Positions 37,675 to 46,090 of a DNA stretch of 51,060 nt are shown piece after piece (positions within the stretch are counted from its first letter, which is position 1; each line of letters starts with the position of its first letter). The notes beneath the pieces are model-generated. The model was not told where the DNA came from. It was given only the letters and a program-made list of their open reading frames with translations, and made no database searches. The DNA lies in NCBI GenBank assembly GCA_024398495.1, contig JAKSJA010000012.1, positions 1 through 51,060 on the forward strand. The letters are read 5' to 3'. Source of the DNA: Bacteroidaceae bacterium (lineage in GTDB: Bacteria; Bacteroidota; Bacteroidia; Bacteroidales; Bacteroidaceae). The translations under genes and the position numbers were made by a program.

Positions 37675-38187
37675 ATGAAACAAATCAATTTTCAGAACGA
37701 TGTACTTCCGTTGAAGAATAAGCTCTACAGACTCGCTCTCCGCATTACGCAGAGTAATGAAGATGCCGAGGATATAGTGCAGGATACATTGCTGAAAATA
37801 TGGAATAGACGTGCCATTTGGGACACAATCGAGTCGATGGAATCCTACAGCATGACAATATGCCGAAATTTGTCACTTGATGTCCTGAAGAAAAAAGAGC
37901 ATACAACTGCACCGCTGAATACGGTCATAGATCACGAGAATGGTTTGCAGGTTGCTCCATATGATAAGATTATACAACGCGATAAAATACAATTAGTTCA
38001 AAAGGCAATAAACAGTCTGCCGGAGAAGCAGCGTACTACAATGCAGTTGCGTGATTTTGAAGGCAAGAGTTACAAAGAAGTAGCAGAAATATTGAATATC
38101 AGTGAAGCACAGGTCAAAGTAAATATCTTCCGTGCTCGCCAGACAATAAAAGACATATTTGCAAAGATAGAAAATGATGGATTATAA
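37675..38187 (+). CDS. ECF-type RNA polymerase sigma-70 factor
   Basis: 170 aa. Region 2 (about 10-80) with NEDAEDIVQDTLLKIW, and region 4 (about 105-160) with INSLPEKQRTTMQLRDFEGKSYKEVAEIL and the helix-turn-helix ISEAQVKVNIFRARQTIK. It overlaps by 14 nt a gene for a small single-span protein that is its likely anti-sigma partner. The efflux operon downstream could be a target, but its promoter looks like the housekeeping type, so that link is speculative. Confidence 0.92.
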   Translation: MKQINFQNDVLPLKNKLYRLALRITQSNEDAEDIVQDTLLKIWNRRAIWDTIESMESYSMTICRNLSLDVLKKKEHTTAPLNTVIDHENGLQVAPYDKIIQRDKIQLVQKAINSLPEKQRTTMQLRDFEGKSYKEVAEILNISEAQVKVNIFRARQTIKDIFAKIENDGL

Positions 38188-38629
38188 ATATATAGAGCAA
38201 TTATTGGAACGCTATTGGCAGGGAGAGTCCACCCTTGAAGAAGAAAAGATTCTTCAGTCTTTCTTCACGCAGGAAAACATTCCTTCCAACATGCAGTGTT
38301 ATAAAGACTTGTTCATATATGAACGTTCTTCAATAGAGACAGAAACTCTTGGCAGTGACTTCGATGACAGGATGATGGAACTCGTTGATGACAATACCAC
38401 TGTGAAGGCTATACGAATCAATTTCACCCAACGCTTACGTCCGTTACTGAAAGCAGTGGCTTGTGTATGTATCCTGATTGCTGCGGGTGCTGTCATAGAA
38501 CACTCTATACGATATAACGAACTCAAAACAGAAAGCAATGTTGCAGAAATAAAAGATACAATAAACATCTCACAGCCATCAGTTGCTGATGCGTGTCTTG
38601 TGGACACATCAAAGACTTTGCTCAAATAA
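38174..38629 (+). CDS. Probable anti-sigma factor, single membrane span
   Basis: 151 aa (ATG 38174 or 38177). The cytoplasmic N-terminus opens with YIEQLLERYWQGESTLEEEKILQSFF, the helical segment seen at the start of many Bacteroidota anti-sigma-like proteins (the YWxGxxTxxEE pattern). One hydrophobic span (AVACVCILIAAGAVIEHSI, about 97-115) and a short periplasmic tail follow. No FecR-type domain is present. The overlap with the ECF sigma gene supports the assignment. A strong terminator follows. Confidence 0.72.
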   Translation: MMDYKYIEQLLERYWQGESTLEEEKILQSFFTQENIPSNMQCYKDLFIYERSSIETETLGSDFDDRMMELVDDNTTVKAIRINFTQRLRPLLKAVACVCILIAAGAVIEHSIRYNELKTESNVAEIKDTINISQPSVADACLVDTSKTLLK

Positions 38630-38676
38630 GAAACATACCTAATAAAACAACAAAATTACTATTTTCTAAAACAACC

Positions 38677-38713
38677 AGAGGCTCTTTCCTATCTGTCGGA
38701 AGAGCCTCTTTGT
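38677..38713 (+). terminator. Rho-independent terminator after the sigma/anti-sigma genes
   Basis: AGAGGCTCT (38677-38685) pairs perfectly with AGAGCCTCT (38701-38709), with further TCC/GGA pairing above, followed by a short T-rich run. Confidence 0.75.
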
Positions 38714-38801
38714 TATGTTACAAAACATGTTCATAATAGCAGATGTCACCTTTTTATCCTAAATAATGTTAATTATTTACAGATGTTTCATATCAATTAT
38801 G

Positions 38802-38843
38802 TACTTTTGCAGCTCGGAAACTCGAAAATAAATTTCGGTTTCC
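38802..38843 (+). promoter_or_regulatory. Promoter and 5'-UTR hairpin of the efflux operon
   Basis: -7 box TACTTTTG (38802-38809); the -33 element is weak. At the predicted transcript start a hairpin forms: GGAAAC (38816-38821) and CGAAA (38823-38827) pair with TTTCG (38833-38837) and GTTTCC (38838-38843), 11 bp with one bulged T and an ATAAA loop. Being at the extreme 5' end, it may protect the mRNA or be a regulator site. Confidence 0.5.
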
Positions 38844-38873
38844 ATGTTTTAATTAAAAAAGAGGGATAATATA

Positions 38874-40229
38874 ATGATAAAAGTATTAAGATTTGTTTGT
38901 TTCATATTATTGACATTTTCTTTTTCTCTCTGCTGTTATTCACAACAGGCAGAATCTGATATTGAAGATAAATTGGAAAAGAGTATCCTGCACATTGATC
39001 TCAACAAAGCAATTGAGATTGCTCTAGCAGAGAATCCAACGATAAGAGTTGCAGATAAGGAAATACAGTTAAAGAAGATTTCTGATCAGGAAGCATGGCA
39101 AAACCTTTTGCCGACTGTTTCAGCTACTGGTTCAATACAGCACACCATCCTTGCAGCAGAGATGAAGCTCGGAGATCAGTCATTCAAGATGGGTAAAGAT
39201 GCCACGAACACATCTGCATTGATAGGTACGGTAAATCTTCCTCTCTTTGCACCGGCAGTATATCAGTCAATGAAACTGACAAGACAGGATGTTTTGCTTG
39301 CACAGGAAAAGGCACGTAACAGTCGTCTTGACCTCGTCAATCAGGTAACGAAAGCATTTTTCCAGTTACTCGTAGCACAGGAAGCAACCAATGTCATGCA
39401 ACAGAGTTACAGAGTCAGCAGGAATAATTATGAAGTCGTCAAGATGAAGTACGAAGTCGGGAAAGTCAGCGAATATGACAAGATAAGTGCTGAAGTACAG
39501 ATGCGAAGCATGAATTCCAGCCTTGTTGATGCCACAACAGCACTTACGATGGCAGAACTGAAACTCAAAGTACTGATGGGAATAACGGCTGATATAATAC
39601 TGGTCACGGATGATAATCTTGAAAACCACAGCAAAGATTTGCTTCTTGCCAATACGACAGATGTGGCAGAACTGAAAAACAACTCTACCATGCGTCAGTT
39701 GGACATGAACTACAAACTATTGCAACGTAATTTGAAAATGCAATATACAAACCTTATGCCGACACTTGGTTTTCAGTTGACAGGACAATATCAGTCTTTG
39801 TACAATGACAACTGGGATTTATTCAAGTATGACTGGGCACCAAGCACATCATTCGTATTCTCATTGTCAATACCAATCTTCACTGCATCCAACTACACTA
39901 AGATAAAACACGCGAAGGTAGAGATATCACAGTTTGAAGATACACGCGAGAATACTCGTCGCCAGCTGAGTATGGCACTTGAAAGTTATCGTGAAAACAT
40001 GGTTGCCGCCATTGCGGCTATGACCAGCAACAAAGAAGCTGTCACACAGGCTGAGAAGGCTGTGAAGATTGCAGAGGCTCGCTACAATGTGGGGAATGGA
40101 ACAATACTGGAATTAAACCAAAGCGAGGTCGCCCTGACATCTGCACAGTTGACGTATGCGGAAAGTATTTACAATTATCTCACAAACCGTTCAGACTTTG
40201 ATTACACATTGGGTAGAGAAAAATATTAA
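38874..40229 (+). CDS. TolC-family outer-membrane efflux protein
   Basis: 451 aa. Signal peptide (about 1-24). Two TolC-type repeats with long amphipathic helices: LNKAIEIALAENPTIRVADKEI at the start of the first and ARYNVGNGTILELNQSEVALTSAQL at the end of the second. It forms the outer-membrane channel of the tripartite pump whose adaptor and RND subunits follow after 6 nt and 14 nt. Substrate unknown. Confidence 0.93.
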   Translation: MIKVLRFVCFILLTFSFSLCCYSQQAESDIEDKLEKSILHIDLNKAIEIALAENPTIRVADKEIQLKKISDQEAWQNLLPTVSATGSIQHTILAAEMKLGDQSFKMGKDATNTSALIGTVNLPLFAPAVYQSMKLTRQDVLLAQEKARNSRLDLVNQVTKAFFQLLVAQEATNVMQQSYRVSRNNYEVVKMKYEVGKVSEYDKISAEVQMRSMNSSLVDATTALTMAELKLKVLMGITADIILVTDDNLENHSKDLLLANTTDVAELKNNSTMRQLDMNYKLLQRNLKMQYTNLMPTLGFQLTGQYQSLYNDNWDLFKYDWAPSTSFVFSLSIPIFTASNYTKIKHAKVEISQFEDTRENTRRQLSMALESYRENMVAAIAAMTSNKEAVTQAEKAVKIAEARYNVGNGTILELNQSEVALTSAQLTYAESIYNYLTNRSDFDYTLGREKY

Positions 40230-40235
40230 TTAGAT

Positions 40236-41318
40236 ATGAAAAAGATATTTTATTTTGTATTAGCAGCAATGGCACTCGTTTCATGTGGCAAAAATAAAAA
40301 TGCCGAAATGGGACAGGAAAAGCCACAGGTAAAAGTTGTAAATGTCAGCATGCAACCTGTTCAACAGAACGAGACATATACTGCAACCGTAGAGAGTGAT
40401 GTTAAAAACAACATATCTCCAAATGCTTCATACCGTATCAAGAAGATATACGTAGATGTGGGTGATATTGTAAAAGTAGGACAGCCTCTCGTTCAACTTG
40501 ATGTTACATCACAGGATCAGCTCAACATACAGTTGCAGAGCCAGACAAGTGCAGTCGAAAGCCAGAAGGCACAGTTGCAGTTGGCAGAATCCGAATTCAA
40601 GCGTATTGAGGAATTGTACAACATAGGAGGTGTTTCAAAGTCTGATTATGAGACGGCAAAGACACAGTTTACTGTACAGAAGACCCTTCTGCGTCAGAAC
40701 CAGAACCAAATCAATGTCATCAAGAGTCAGTTGGCACAAATGCGTCAGAATACAACACTTACAGCTCCTATCAGCGGTGTTGTCACAGCACGTAATTATG
40801 ATGATGGAGACATGTTTACAAGTCTGCCTATCCTGACCATTGAAAAGCTGAACCCTATAAAGATGAAGATAAATGTTTCTGAATCTTATTTCTCAAAGAT
40901 AAAGAAAGGAATGAATGTAAACATCGCCCTTGATGCATACAACGATGAAATCTTCAAAGGTCAGGTATCTGTAGTCTATCCTTCCATAGACAATAACACC
41001 CACACCTTCCCTGTTGAAATCACTATCGACAACATCAACGGCAAAGTGCGTCCGGGAATGTTTGGGCGTGCAAAACTCATCCTAGGTACCGTTGACCGTT
41101 GTATCATTCCGGATGTCGCACTGGTAAAACAGGTCGGTGCTGGTGACCGTTATGTCTATACGTACAAAGATGGTAAGGTGTATTACAAGAGGGTTGAGCT
41201 TGGTCAGCACATTGGTGACAAATATGAGATTCTCAGTGGTGTCAAACCTGGCGATGTAGTAGTCATTGCCGGTCAGGCACACCTTGCAGATGCACGTGAA
41301 GTTGAAGTGGTTAAATAA
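40236..41318 (+). CDS. RND efflux periplasmic adaptor (membrane-fusion protein)
   Basis: 360 aa. Lipoprotein signal with ALVSC (Cys 17). Lipoyl-type halves flank a coiled-coil hairpin (VYVDVGDIVKVGQPLVQLD before it, TLTAPISGVVTARNYDDGD after it), then a beta-barrel domain and GRAKLILGTVDRCIIPDVALV. Links the inner-membrane RND pump to the TolC-like channel. Same strand and spacing as its neighbours: one operon. Confidence 0.94.
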   Translation: MKKIFYFVLAAMALVSCGKNKNAEMGQEKPQVKVVNVSMQPVQQNETYTATVESDVKNNISPNASYRIKKIYVDVGDIVKVGQPLVQLDVTSQDQLNIQLQSQTSAVESQKAQLQLAESEFKRIEELYNIGGVSKSDYETAKTQFTVQKTLLRQNQNQINVIKSQLAQMRQNTTLTAPISGVVTARNYDDGDMFTSLPILTIEKLNPIKMKINVSESYFSKIKKGMNVNIALDAYNDEIFKGQVSVVYPSIDNNTHTFPVEITIDNINGKVRPGMFGRAKLILGTVDRCIIPDVALVKQVGAGDRYVYTYKDGKVYYKRVELGQHIGDKYEILSGVKPGDVVVIAGQAHLADAREVEVVK

Positions 41319-41332
41319 GTAAGTAGTAGTAT

Positions 41333-44300
41333 ATGAGTTTATATGAAGGAGCGGTCAAACGACCGATTATGACCAGCCTGGTCTTCGCTGCGATTATGAT
41401 ACTCGGTATCTTTTCGCTGTCGAAGTTGCCTATCGACTTGATGCCGGACATTGAGACAAACACCATCATGGTGCTCACTTACTATAATGGTGCTTCGGCT
41501 GAAGATATAGAAAACAATGTTTCTCGACCTCTTGAGAACACACTCAACTCGGTAGAACATCTTAAGCACGTCACAAGTAATTCCCGTGAGAATGTATCTG
41601 TCATCACATTGACATTTGAATATGGATACGACATTAATGACCTCACGAACGATGTGCGTGACAAGTTGGACATGGTCGCCAACTCATTGCCGACAGAGTG
41701 TAATACACCAATCCTCTTCAAGTTCTCCACAGACATGATTCCTATCATGTTGCTGAAGGTAACAGCTGAGGAAAGCCAGAGCGCCCTTTATAAGATTCTT
41801 GATGAAAACGTAGCAAATCCATTGGCACGTGTCGATGGTGTCGGTACGGTATCCATAAGTGGCGCACCGGAACGTGAGATAAACATTTACATGGACGCTG
41901 CCAAGATGGAGGCATACGGCATCTCACCGGCGACCGTCAGCGCAGCAATAGCAGGAGAAAACCAGAATGTCACTGGTGGTACTGTTGACGTTGGTACACA
42001 GACATTTACTGTACGTGCTGAGGGAGAATTTTCTGACCCTAAGCAGATGGAGTCTGTCATCGTGGGAAGCAAGAATGGTGCTAATGTCTATCTGCGCGAT
42101 ATTGCACGTATTGTGGATAATGTGGAGGAACGTGCACAACGCACCTTTACCAACGGTCAGCAAGGTGCAATGATTGTCGTACAGAAACAGAGTGGTGCAA
42201 ACTCTGTGCAGATTGCAGACAAGGTACATAAGATTCTGCCACAACTTCAGAAAAACCTTCCTTCAGATGTCAAGTTGGGAGTCATCGTTGATACATCAGA
42301 CAACATTAAGAATACCATCAACACACTTTACGAGACAGTGATGTACGCATTGTTGTTTGTCGTACTTGTCGTGTTTGTCTTCCTCGGACGTTGGAGAGCG
42401 ACAGTCATCATCTGCCTCACCATTCCTATGTCTCTGATAGCCTCCATGATATACCTATTCGGAACAGGCAGTTCACTGAACATGATTTCCATGTCCTGTC
42501 TTTCCATCGCCATCGGTAACGTTGTGGACGATGCCATCGTTGTCTTGGAGAATGTCACCACACATATCGAACGAGGCTCTGCACCGAAACAGGCGGCAGT
42601 GCATGGTACCAATGAGGTTGCCATCTCTGTCATCGCATCTACACTGACGATGATTGCCGTATTCTTCCCTTTGACGATGGTGACAGGTATGGCAGGAGTC
42701 CTCTTCAAGCAGTTAGGATGGATGATGTGTATCATCATGGTTGTTTCTACTGCATCAGCACTGTCTTTCACACCTATGATGTGTTCACAGTTCCTGAGAT
42801 TGCAGAAGAAACAGAGTAATATGTTCAAGAATTTCTATGGACCTATCCAGAAGAAACTCGACCAACTTGATGACTGGTACGCAAAGAAAATCAACTGGGC
42901 AGTACGACACCGTGTAACTGTTATCGTTGGCTGTATAGCACTCTTTGTCTTGTCACTCATCACCGCCAATGTCATAGGTATGAAGAGTGAGTTCATGCCA
43001 GCAAACGACTCTGGTCGTGTCGGTGCAACACTGGAGCTCCCTATCGGCACCCGTGTGGAAAAGGCTGAGGAGATAGCACAAGGACTTACGAAGAAATGGA
43101 TGGATCGTTATGGTGAAGACCTTACGAACTGTAACTTTACCGTAGGTCAGGCTGGAGAAAACAACACGTGGGCTTCTCTTCGCGACAATGGTTCGCATAT
43201 CATATCATACAACATACAGTTTGTGCCGTCAAATGAACGTAGCATAGGCCTTGCAAAGATATGCGACGAGATGCGTGCCGACTGTAAGGCGATACCAGAA
43301 CTTGCAAAATACAATGTGATGCTCGGTGGAGGTAACAACTCCATGGGGGGACAGAGCATGGCAACATTCGAGATTTATGGTTACGACATGAACGACACTT
43401 ACAATGTAGCCACAGCTCTTGCAGACAGTTTCCAGATGAACCCGATGATTTCGCAGGTCAACATATCACGTTCCGACTACCAGCCGGAAATCGTCGTTGA
43501 CTTCGACCGCGACAAACTGGCTATGCAGGGACTCACGCTCGCTTCCGCTGCAAGCACTGTCCGCAATGCCATCACAGGTTCGTTGATGTCCTATTATCGT
43601 GAAGACGGAGAGGAATATGACATCCGCGTACGTTATGAGCCTACAGACCGTCAGAGCATAGAGGCGATATCCAACATGCTCATACCTAATTCTATGGGCA
43701 AGACGGTACGTGTATGCGATGTTGCAACCGTAAAGGAAAGCTCCATTCCACCGACCATTGAACGTAAAGACCGTCAGCGTATTGTCACTGTTACGGCAGT
43801 TCTCAAAGACGGCTACGCACTTTCTGACGGAGTGGAACTGGGCAACAAGATTTGTGACAACATGGAGATACCTAACGGTATCACCACGCAGGTAGCAGGT
43901 TCTTACGAAGACCAGATGGATTCCAACAAAGACCTCGGCACTCTGCTGTTCCTCGTTGTCATCCTCGTATTCATCGTCATGGCAGCACAGTTCGAGTCAA
44001 TGTCAAATCCGTTCATCATCATCATATCACTCATCTTTGCTCTCTCAGGTATCATCTTTGCACTTACGCTGACAGGAACCTCACTCAACATCATGTCAAT
44101 GCTTGGAGGTATCATGCTGGTAGGTATTGTCGTCAAGAACGGTATCGTGCTCATCGACTATACCACACTGAAGCGTGAGCAGGGCATGGGACTCATCCGT
44201 GCATCCGTAGTGGCAGCACGCAGCCGTCTGCGTCCTATCCTCATGACAACCCTCACCACCATTCTCGGTATGGTGCCGTTGGCAGTCAGTCAGGGAGTTG

Positions 44301-44512
44301 GAGCAGAGATGTGGCGTCCGCTCGGTATCTCCATCATCGGTGGTCTTACCGTCTCAACGGTCATGACACTTATCTACGTACCGTCAATGTTCTGTATCTT
44401 CGGAGCTAATAAAATAAAGAGAGAACGCGTGCGCATGCGTAAGAAGGCCGCCCTCATGGCATACTGGAACGAGAACAAAGAAAAAGAAATGCTGAAAAAG
44501 AAAAAGGGATAA
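41333..44512 (+). CDS. RND-family (HAE1-like) efflux pump, inner-membrane subunit
   Basis: 1059 aa, full length. Twelve-span architecture with two large periplasmic loops; first span about 12-30. SCLSIAIGNVVDDAIVVLENV in span 4 carries the paired Asp of the proton relay; PIDLMPDIETNTIMV and RPLENTLNSVEH are typical of the first loop. The C-terminal half repeats the pattern (MLGGIMLVGIVVKNGIVLIDY). Drug or metabolite export is likely; substrate unknown. In related genomes a PG0541-like gene tends to come next; here a repeat-flanked four-helix-bundle gene stands between. Confidence 0.95.
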   Translation: MSLYEGAVKRPIMTSLVFAAIMILGIFSLSKLPIDLMPDIETNTIMVLTYYNGASAEDIENNVSRPLENTLNSVEHLKHVTSNSRENVSVITLTFEYGYDINDLTNDVRDKLDMVANSLPTECNTPILFKFSTDMIPIMLLKVTAEESQSALYKILDENVANPLARVDGVGTVSISGAPEREINIYMDAAKMEAYGISPATVSAAIAGENQNVTGGTVDVGTQTFTVRAEGEFSDPKQMESVIVGSKNGANVYLRDIARIVDNVEERAQRTFTNGQQGAMIVVQKQSGANSVQIADKVHKILPQLQKNLPSDVKLGVIVDTSDNIKNTINTLYETVMYALLFVVLVVFVFLGRWRATVIICLTIPMSLIASMIYLFGTGSSLNMISMSCLSIAIGNVVDDAIVVLENVTTHIERGSAPKQAAVHGTNEVAISVIASTLTMIAVFFPLTMVTGMAGVLFKQLGWMMCIIMVVSTASALSFTPMMCSQFLRLQKKQSNMFKNFYGPIQKKLDQLDDWYAKKINWAVRHRVTVIVGCIALFVLSLITANVIGMKSEFMPANDSGRVGATLELPIGTRVEKAEEIAQGLTKKWMDRYGEDLTNCNFTVGQAGENNTWASLRDNGSHIISYNIQFVPSNERSIGLAKICDEMRADCKAIPELAKYNVMLGGGNNSMGGQSMATFEIYGYDMNDTYNVATALADSFQMNPMISQVNISRSDYQPEIVVDFDRDKLAMQGLTLASAASTVRNAITGSLMSYYREDGEEYDIRVRYEPTDRQSIEAISNMLIPNSMGKTVRVCDVATVKESSIPPTIERKDRQRIVTVTAVLKDGYALSDGVELGNKICDNMEIPNGITTQVAGSYEDQMDSNKDLGTLLFLVVILVFIVMAAQFESMSNPFIIIISLIFALSGIIFALTLTGTSLNIMSMLGGIMLVGIVVKNGIVLIDYTTLKREQGMGLIRASVVAARSRLRPILMTTLTTILGMVPLAVSQGVGAEMWRPLGISIIGGLTVSTVMTLIYVPSMFCIFGANKIKRERVRMRKKAALMAYWNENKEKEMLKKKKG

Positions 44513-44525
44513 AATGACATTTTAT

Positions 44526-44634
44526 GTCAACGGTCAACAGTCAACGGTCAACGGCCCCATTGGCTGTTGCAAAAAGAAAAACTGCTGACCGCTGACAAGA
44601 ATATAAAAAAAGCCGTTGACTGTTGACCGTTGAC
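44526..44634. repeat. GTCAAC(G/A) heptads in both orientations, left of the four-helix-bundle gene
   Basis: 44526-44553 reads GTCAACG, GTCAACA, GTCAACG, GTCAACG. 44614-44634 reads CGTTGAC, TGTTGAC, CGTTGAC, the reverse complement, so the two arms can pair over about 21 bp. Between them 44583-44596 is a degenerate TGCTGAC CGCTGAC copy. Confidence 0.85.
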
Positions 44635-44664
44635 AAAATTTTTAACAACGTAAAAAATTTTTAA

Positions 44665-45027
44665 ATGAGTAGGAATATCGAAAATATCCGAGTATGGCAA
44701 GACGCAAGATTGTTTGTAAATAAAATCTATGCAATGATGGCAGATGTTAAAGATTTTGGGTTTCGTGACCAAATACAACGTGCAGCTGTCTCCATTATGA
44801 ATAATATTGCTGAAGGCTCAGAATCGGGTTCTGACCAGTTATTTTGCAAATATCTGAATATTGCAAAAGGTAGCTGTTCTGAAGTCAAGAGTATGCTTTA
44901 TCTCTGTAGTGATTTAAACTACTGTACAGAGGCTAAAAAGGAAGATATGCTGAAAGAATTATTGTCGGTAACAGGACAGCTTTATAGATTAATTGAAGTT
45001 TTACAACAACCAAATAAAAAGCAGTAG
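44665..45027 (+). CDS. Four-helix-bundle protein (S23/IVP family)
   Basis: 120 aa. The signature of the family is clear: ENIRVWQDARLFVNKIY, FGFRDQIQRAAVSIMNNIAEG, FCKYLNIAKGSCSEVKSML and LYRLIEVL, four amphipathic helices. These proteins occur as scattered singletons, sometimes inside rRNA intervening sequences or as accessory proteins of retroelements; their role here is unknown. The gene is enclosed on both sides by GTCAAC/GTTGAC heptads and interrupts the RND to PG0541-like order, so it looks like an inserted cassette. Confidence 0.88.
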   Translation: MSRNIENIRVWQDARLFVNKIYAMMADVKDFGFRDQIQRAAVSIMNNIAEGSESGSDQLFCKYLNIAKGSCSEVKSMLYLCSDLNYCTEAKKEDMLKELLSVTGQLYRLIEVLQQPNKKQ

Positions 45028-45038
45028 GCTGTTGACCA

Positions 45039-45142
45039 TATACAAAAAGAAAAGCCGTTGACTGTTGACTGTTGACCGTAGACCATAGACAAAAACGTAT
45101 ACAAAAAGAAAAGCCGTTGACTGTTGACTGTTGACCGTAGAC
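45039..45142. repeat. Tandem duplicate of a 45-bp heptad-containing unit
   Basis: 45039-45083 and 45098-45142 are identical over 45 bp. Each begins TATACAAAAAGAAAAGC and continues CGTTGAC TGTTGAC TGTTGAC CGTAGAC, separated by 14 bp containing another degenerate heptad. Another TGTTGAC unit lies at 45030-45036. It forms the right border of the four-helix-bundle cassette. Confidence 0.9.
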
Positions 45143-45174
45143 AAAAATATTAAACAAGTTTAAATATTTTCAGT

Positions 45175-45468
45175 ATGAAAGCTATAATGATATCATTTGA
45201 TCAGGCACATTACGACAATGTAGTTGCCGCCCTCAACTCCTCCATGGCACGAGGCTTTACCATGATGGAACAGACAAAGGGCAGAGGAACAAAGACTGGC
45301 GAGCCACACTATGGCACACACGCATGGCCGTCAATGTGTTCCACCATCTTTACCATTGTTGAAGACGAACAGGTAGAGCCATTGCTCAACCGTCTGAAGA
45401 AGATAGACAATGAATATGAGATGCTCGGTCTCCGGGCATTCGTCTGGACAATAGAAAAAACCATATAA
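45175..45468 (+). CDS. PG0541-like transporter-associated small protein (PII-like fold)
   Basis: 97 aa. Starts MKAIMISFDQAHYDNVVAALN and contains GRGTKTGEPHYGTHAWPS and TIVEDEQVEPLLNRLKKID, a beta-alpha-beta ferredoxin-like pattern similar to PII proteins. It matches what I know as the PG0541 family, found next to RND efflux genes in Bacteroidota; the exact function is not known. A terminator follows, so it is probably the last gene of the efflux operon. Confidence 0.78.
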   Translation: MKAIMISFDQAHYDNVVAALNSSMARGFTMMEQTKGRGTKTGEPHYGTHAWPSMCSTIFTIVEDEQVEPLLNRLKKIDNEYEMLGLRAFVWTIEKTI

Positions 45469-45497
45469 TCGTCTATAATCATCCCATGAAATTCCGA

Positions 45498-45524
45498 GGC
45501 CGTCATCATGACGGTCTTTTTTTT
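45498..45524 (+). terminator. Rho-independent terminator of the efflux operon
   Basis: CCGTCA (45500-45505) pairs with TGACGG (45509-45514) around TCA, extended by G-T and G-C pairs, followed by eight T (45517-45524). Confidence 0.85.
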
Positions 45525-45533
45525 GCTAAAAAA

Positions 45534-45564
45534 TTTGGTGAAAACAAAAATGTTTGTACCTTTG
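45534..45564 (+). promoter_or_regulatory. Promoter of fimbrillin cassette 1
   Basis: TTTG (45534-45537), exactly 19 bp, TACCTTTG (45557-45564). The next ATG in a credible gene is at 45891, so the leader is about 320 nt. Confidence 0.75.
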
Positions 45565-45570
45565 CACCGT

Positions 45571-45890
45571 CATTCATGCAATGACACTGCGGGGTTATAT
45601 GCCCCGAAACTTATTGGATTGTCATAAAGCGTTAGCTTTTATTTGTGTTATTCTCGAATTACCACATGTAGAATTTCAGCACGAATGAATAAGGAGCACG
45701 CCTGTGTTTGGACTGTGAACATTGGTCTTTTTCATTTTATTTGAATTTACCGTGTCGTAAAGCGAAATAGCTGGAGAATACAGCATCTGTCTGTTATGTT
45801 CTCCCATTTCTTTTAATTGTTGACGCTGACAAGATAAGGATCACATCCTTGCCACTAGGATTAACAATATAAAAGAAAGGTTATTAGATT
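45571..45890 (+). ncRNA. Structured 5' leader of cassette 1 (conserved leader motif, copy 1)
   Basis: A leader of about 320 nt without a credible ORF. The 69-nt block 45626-45694 matches 47901-47969 at 66 of 69 positions. Within it TTTGTG (45642-45647) can pair with CACGAA (45680-45685) and ATTCT (45650-45654) with AGAAT (45670-45674). Other hairpins: AAAGC-GTTA-GCTTT at the block start, GTCATT/AATGAC and CGGGG/CCCCG before it, GGAGAA/TTCTCC and AAGGAT/ATCCTT after it. I recognise no known riboswitch. It may regulate the downstream surface-protein genes or be processed as an RNA. Confidence 0.6.
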
Positions 45891-46049
45891 ATGAAAGTAA
45901 AAAAATTATGTAAACTTGTTTACGAAGCACCAGACATTGATGTTGCCGACATCAAGTTGGAAAGTTATCTGTGTCAGGCGAGTGTTCCCGTTATTCCGAC
46001 AGAAGAACCGGGACATGAGGGCTTTGGCGATGAGGAAGAAGAATGGTAA
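45891..46049 (+). CDS. 52-aa acidic small protein of the fimbrillin cassettes (copy 1)
   Basis: ATG 45891, stop TAA 46047-46049. The middle reads LVYEAPDIDVADIKLESYLCQ; the C-terminus is strongly acidic and ends DEEEEW. The second cassette encodes a 55-aa relative at 48186; shared positions are LY..P.....V..L.LES.LCQ.S. There is no signal peptide. Similar short proteins (YxxP...V...LC) preceding fimbrillin-type lipoprotein genes are familiar from Prevotella, but I know of no function. The lipoprotein gene starts 41 nt after the stop. Confidence 0.75.
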   Translation: MKVKKLCKLVYEAPDIDVADIKLESYLCQASVPVIPTEEPGHEGFGDEEEEW

Positions 46050-46090
46050 ACAAAAGGTGTTCAAGATTGTTATTTAAAAGATTTAGAATT

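Noticed and set aside
45571-45890. Known riboswitch (cobalamin, TPP, SAM, preQ1) in the fimbrillin leader
   Set aside because: None of the diagnostic conserved boxes that I know could be found; the segment around GATCACATCCTTGCCACTAG only superficially resembles a B12-type element.
45534-45890. Invertible promoter (phase variation) before the fimbrillin cassettes
   Set aside because: I looked for inverted repeats on both sides of the promoters and found only local hairpins, and no invertase gene is in the window.
46043-46090. Upstream extension of the first fimbrillin-like lipoprotein
   Set aside because: It would bury the lipoprotein signal peptide behind 16 residues and overlaps the small gene; ATG 46091 gives a standard signal and lipobox.
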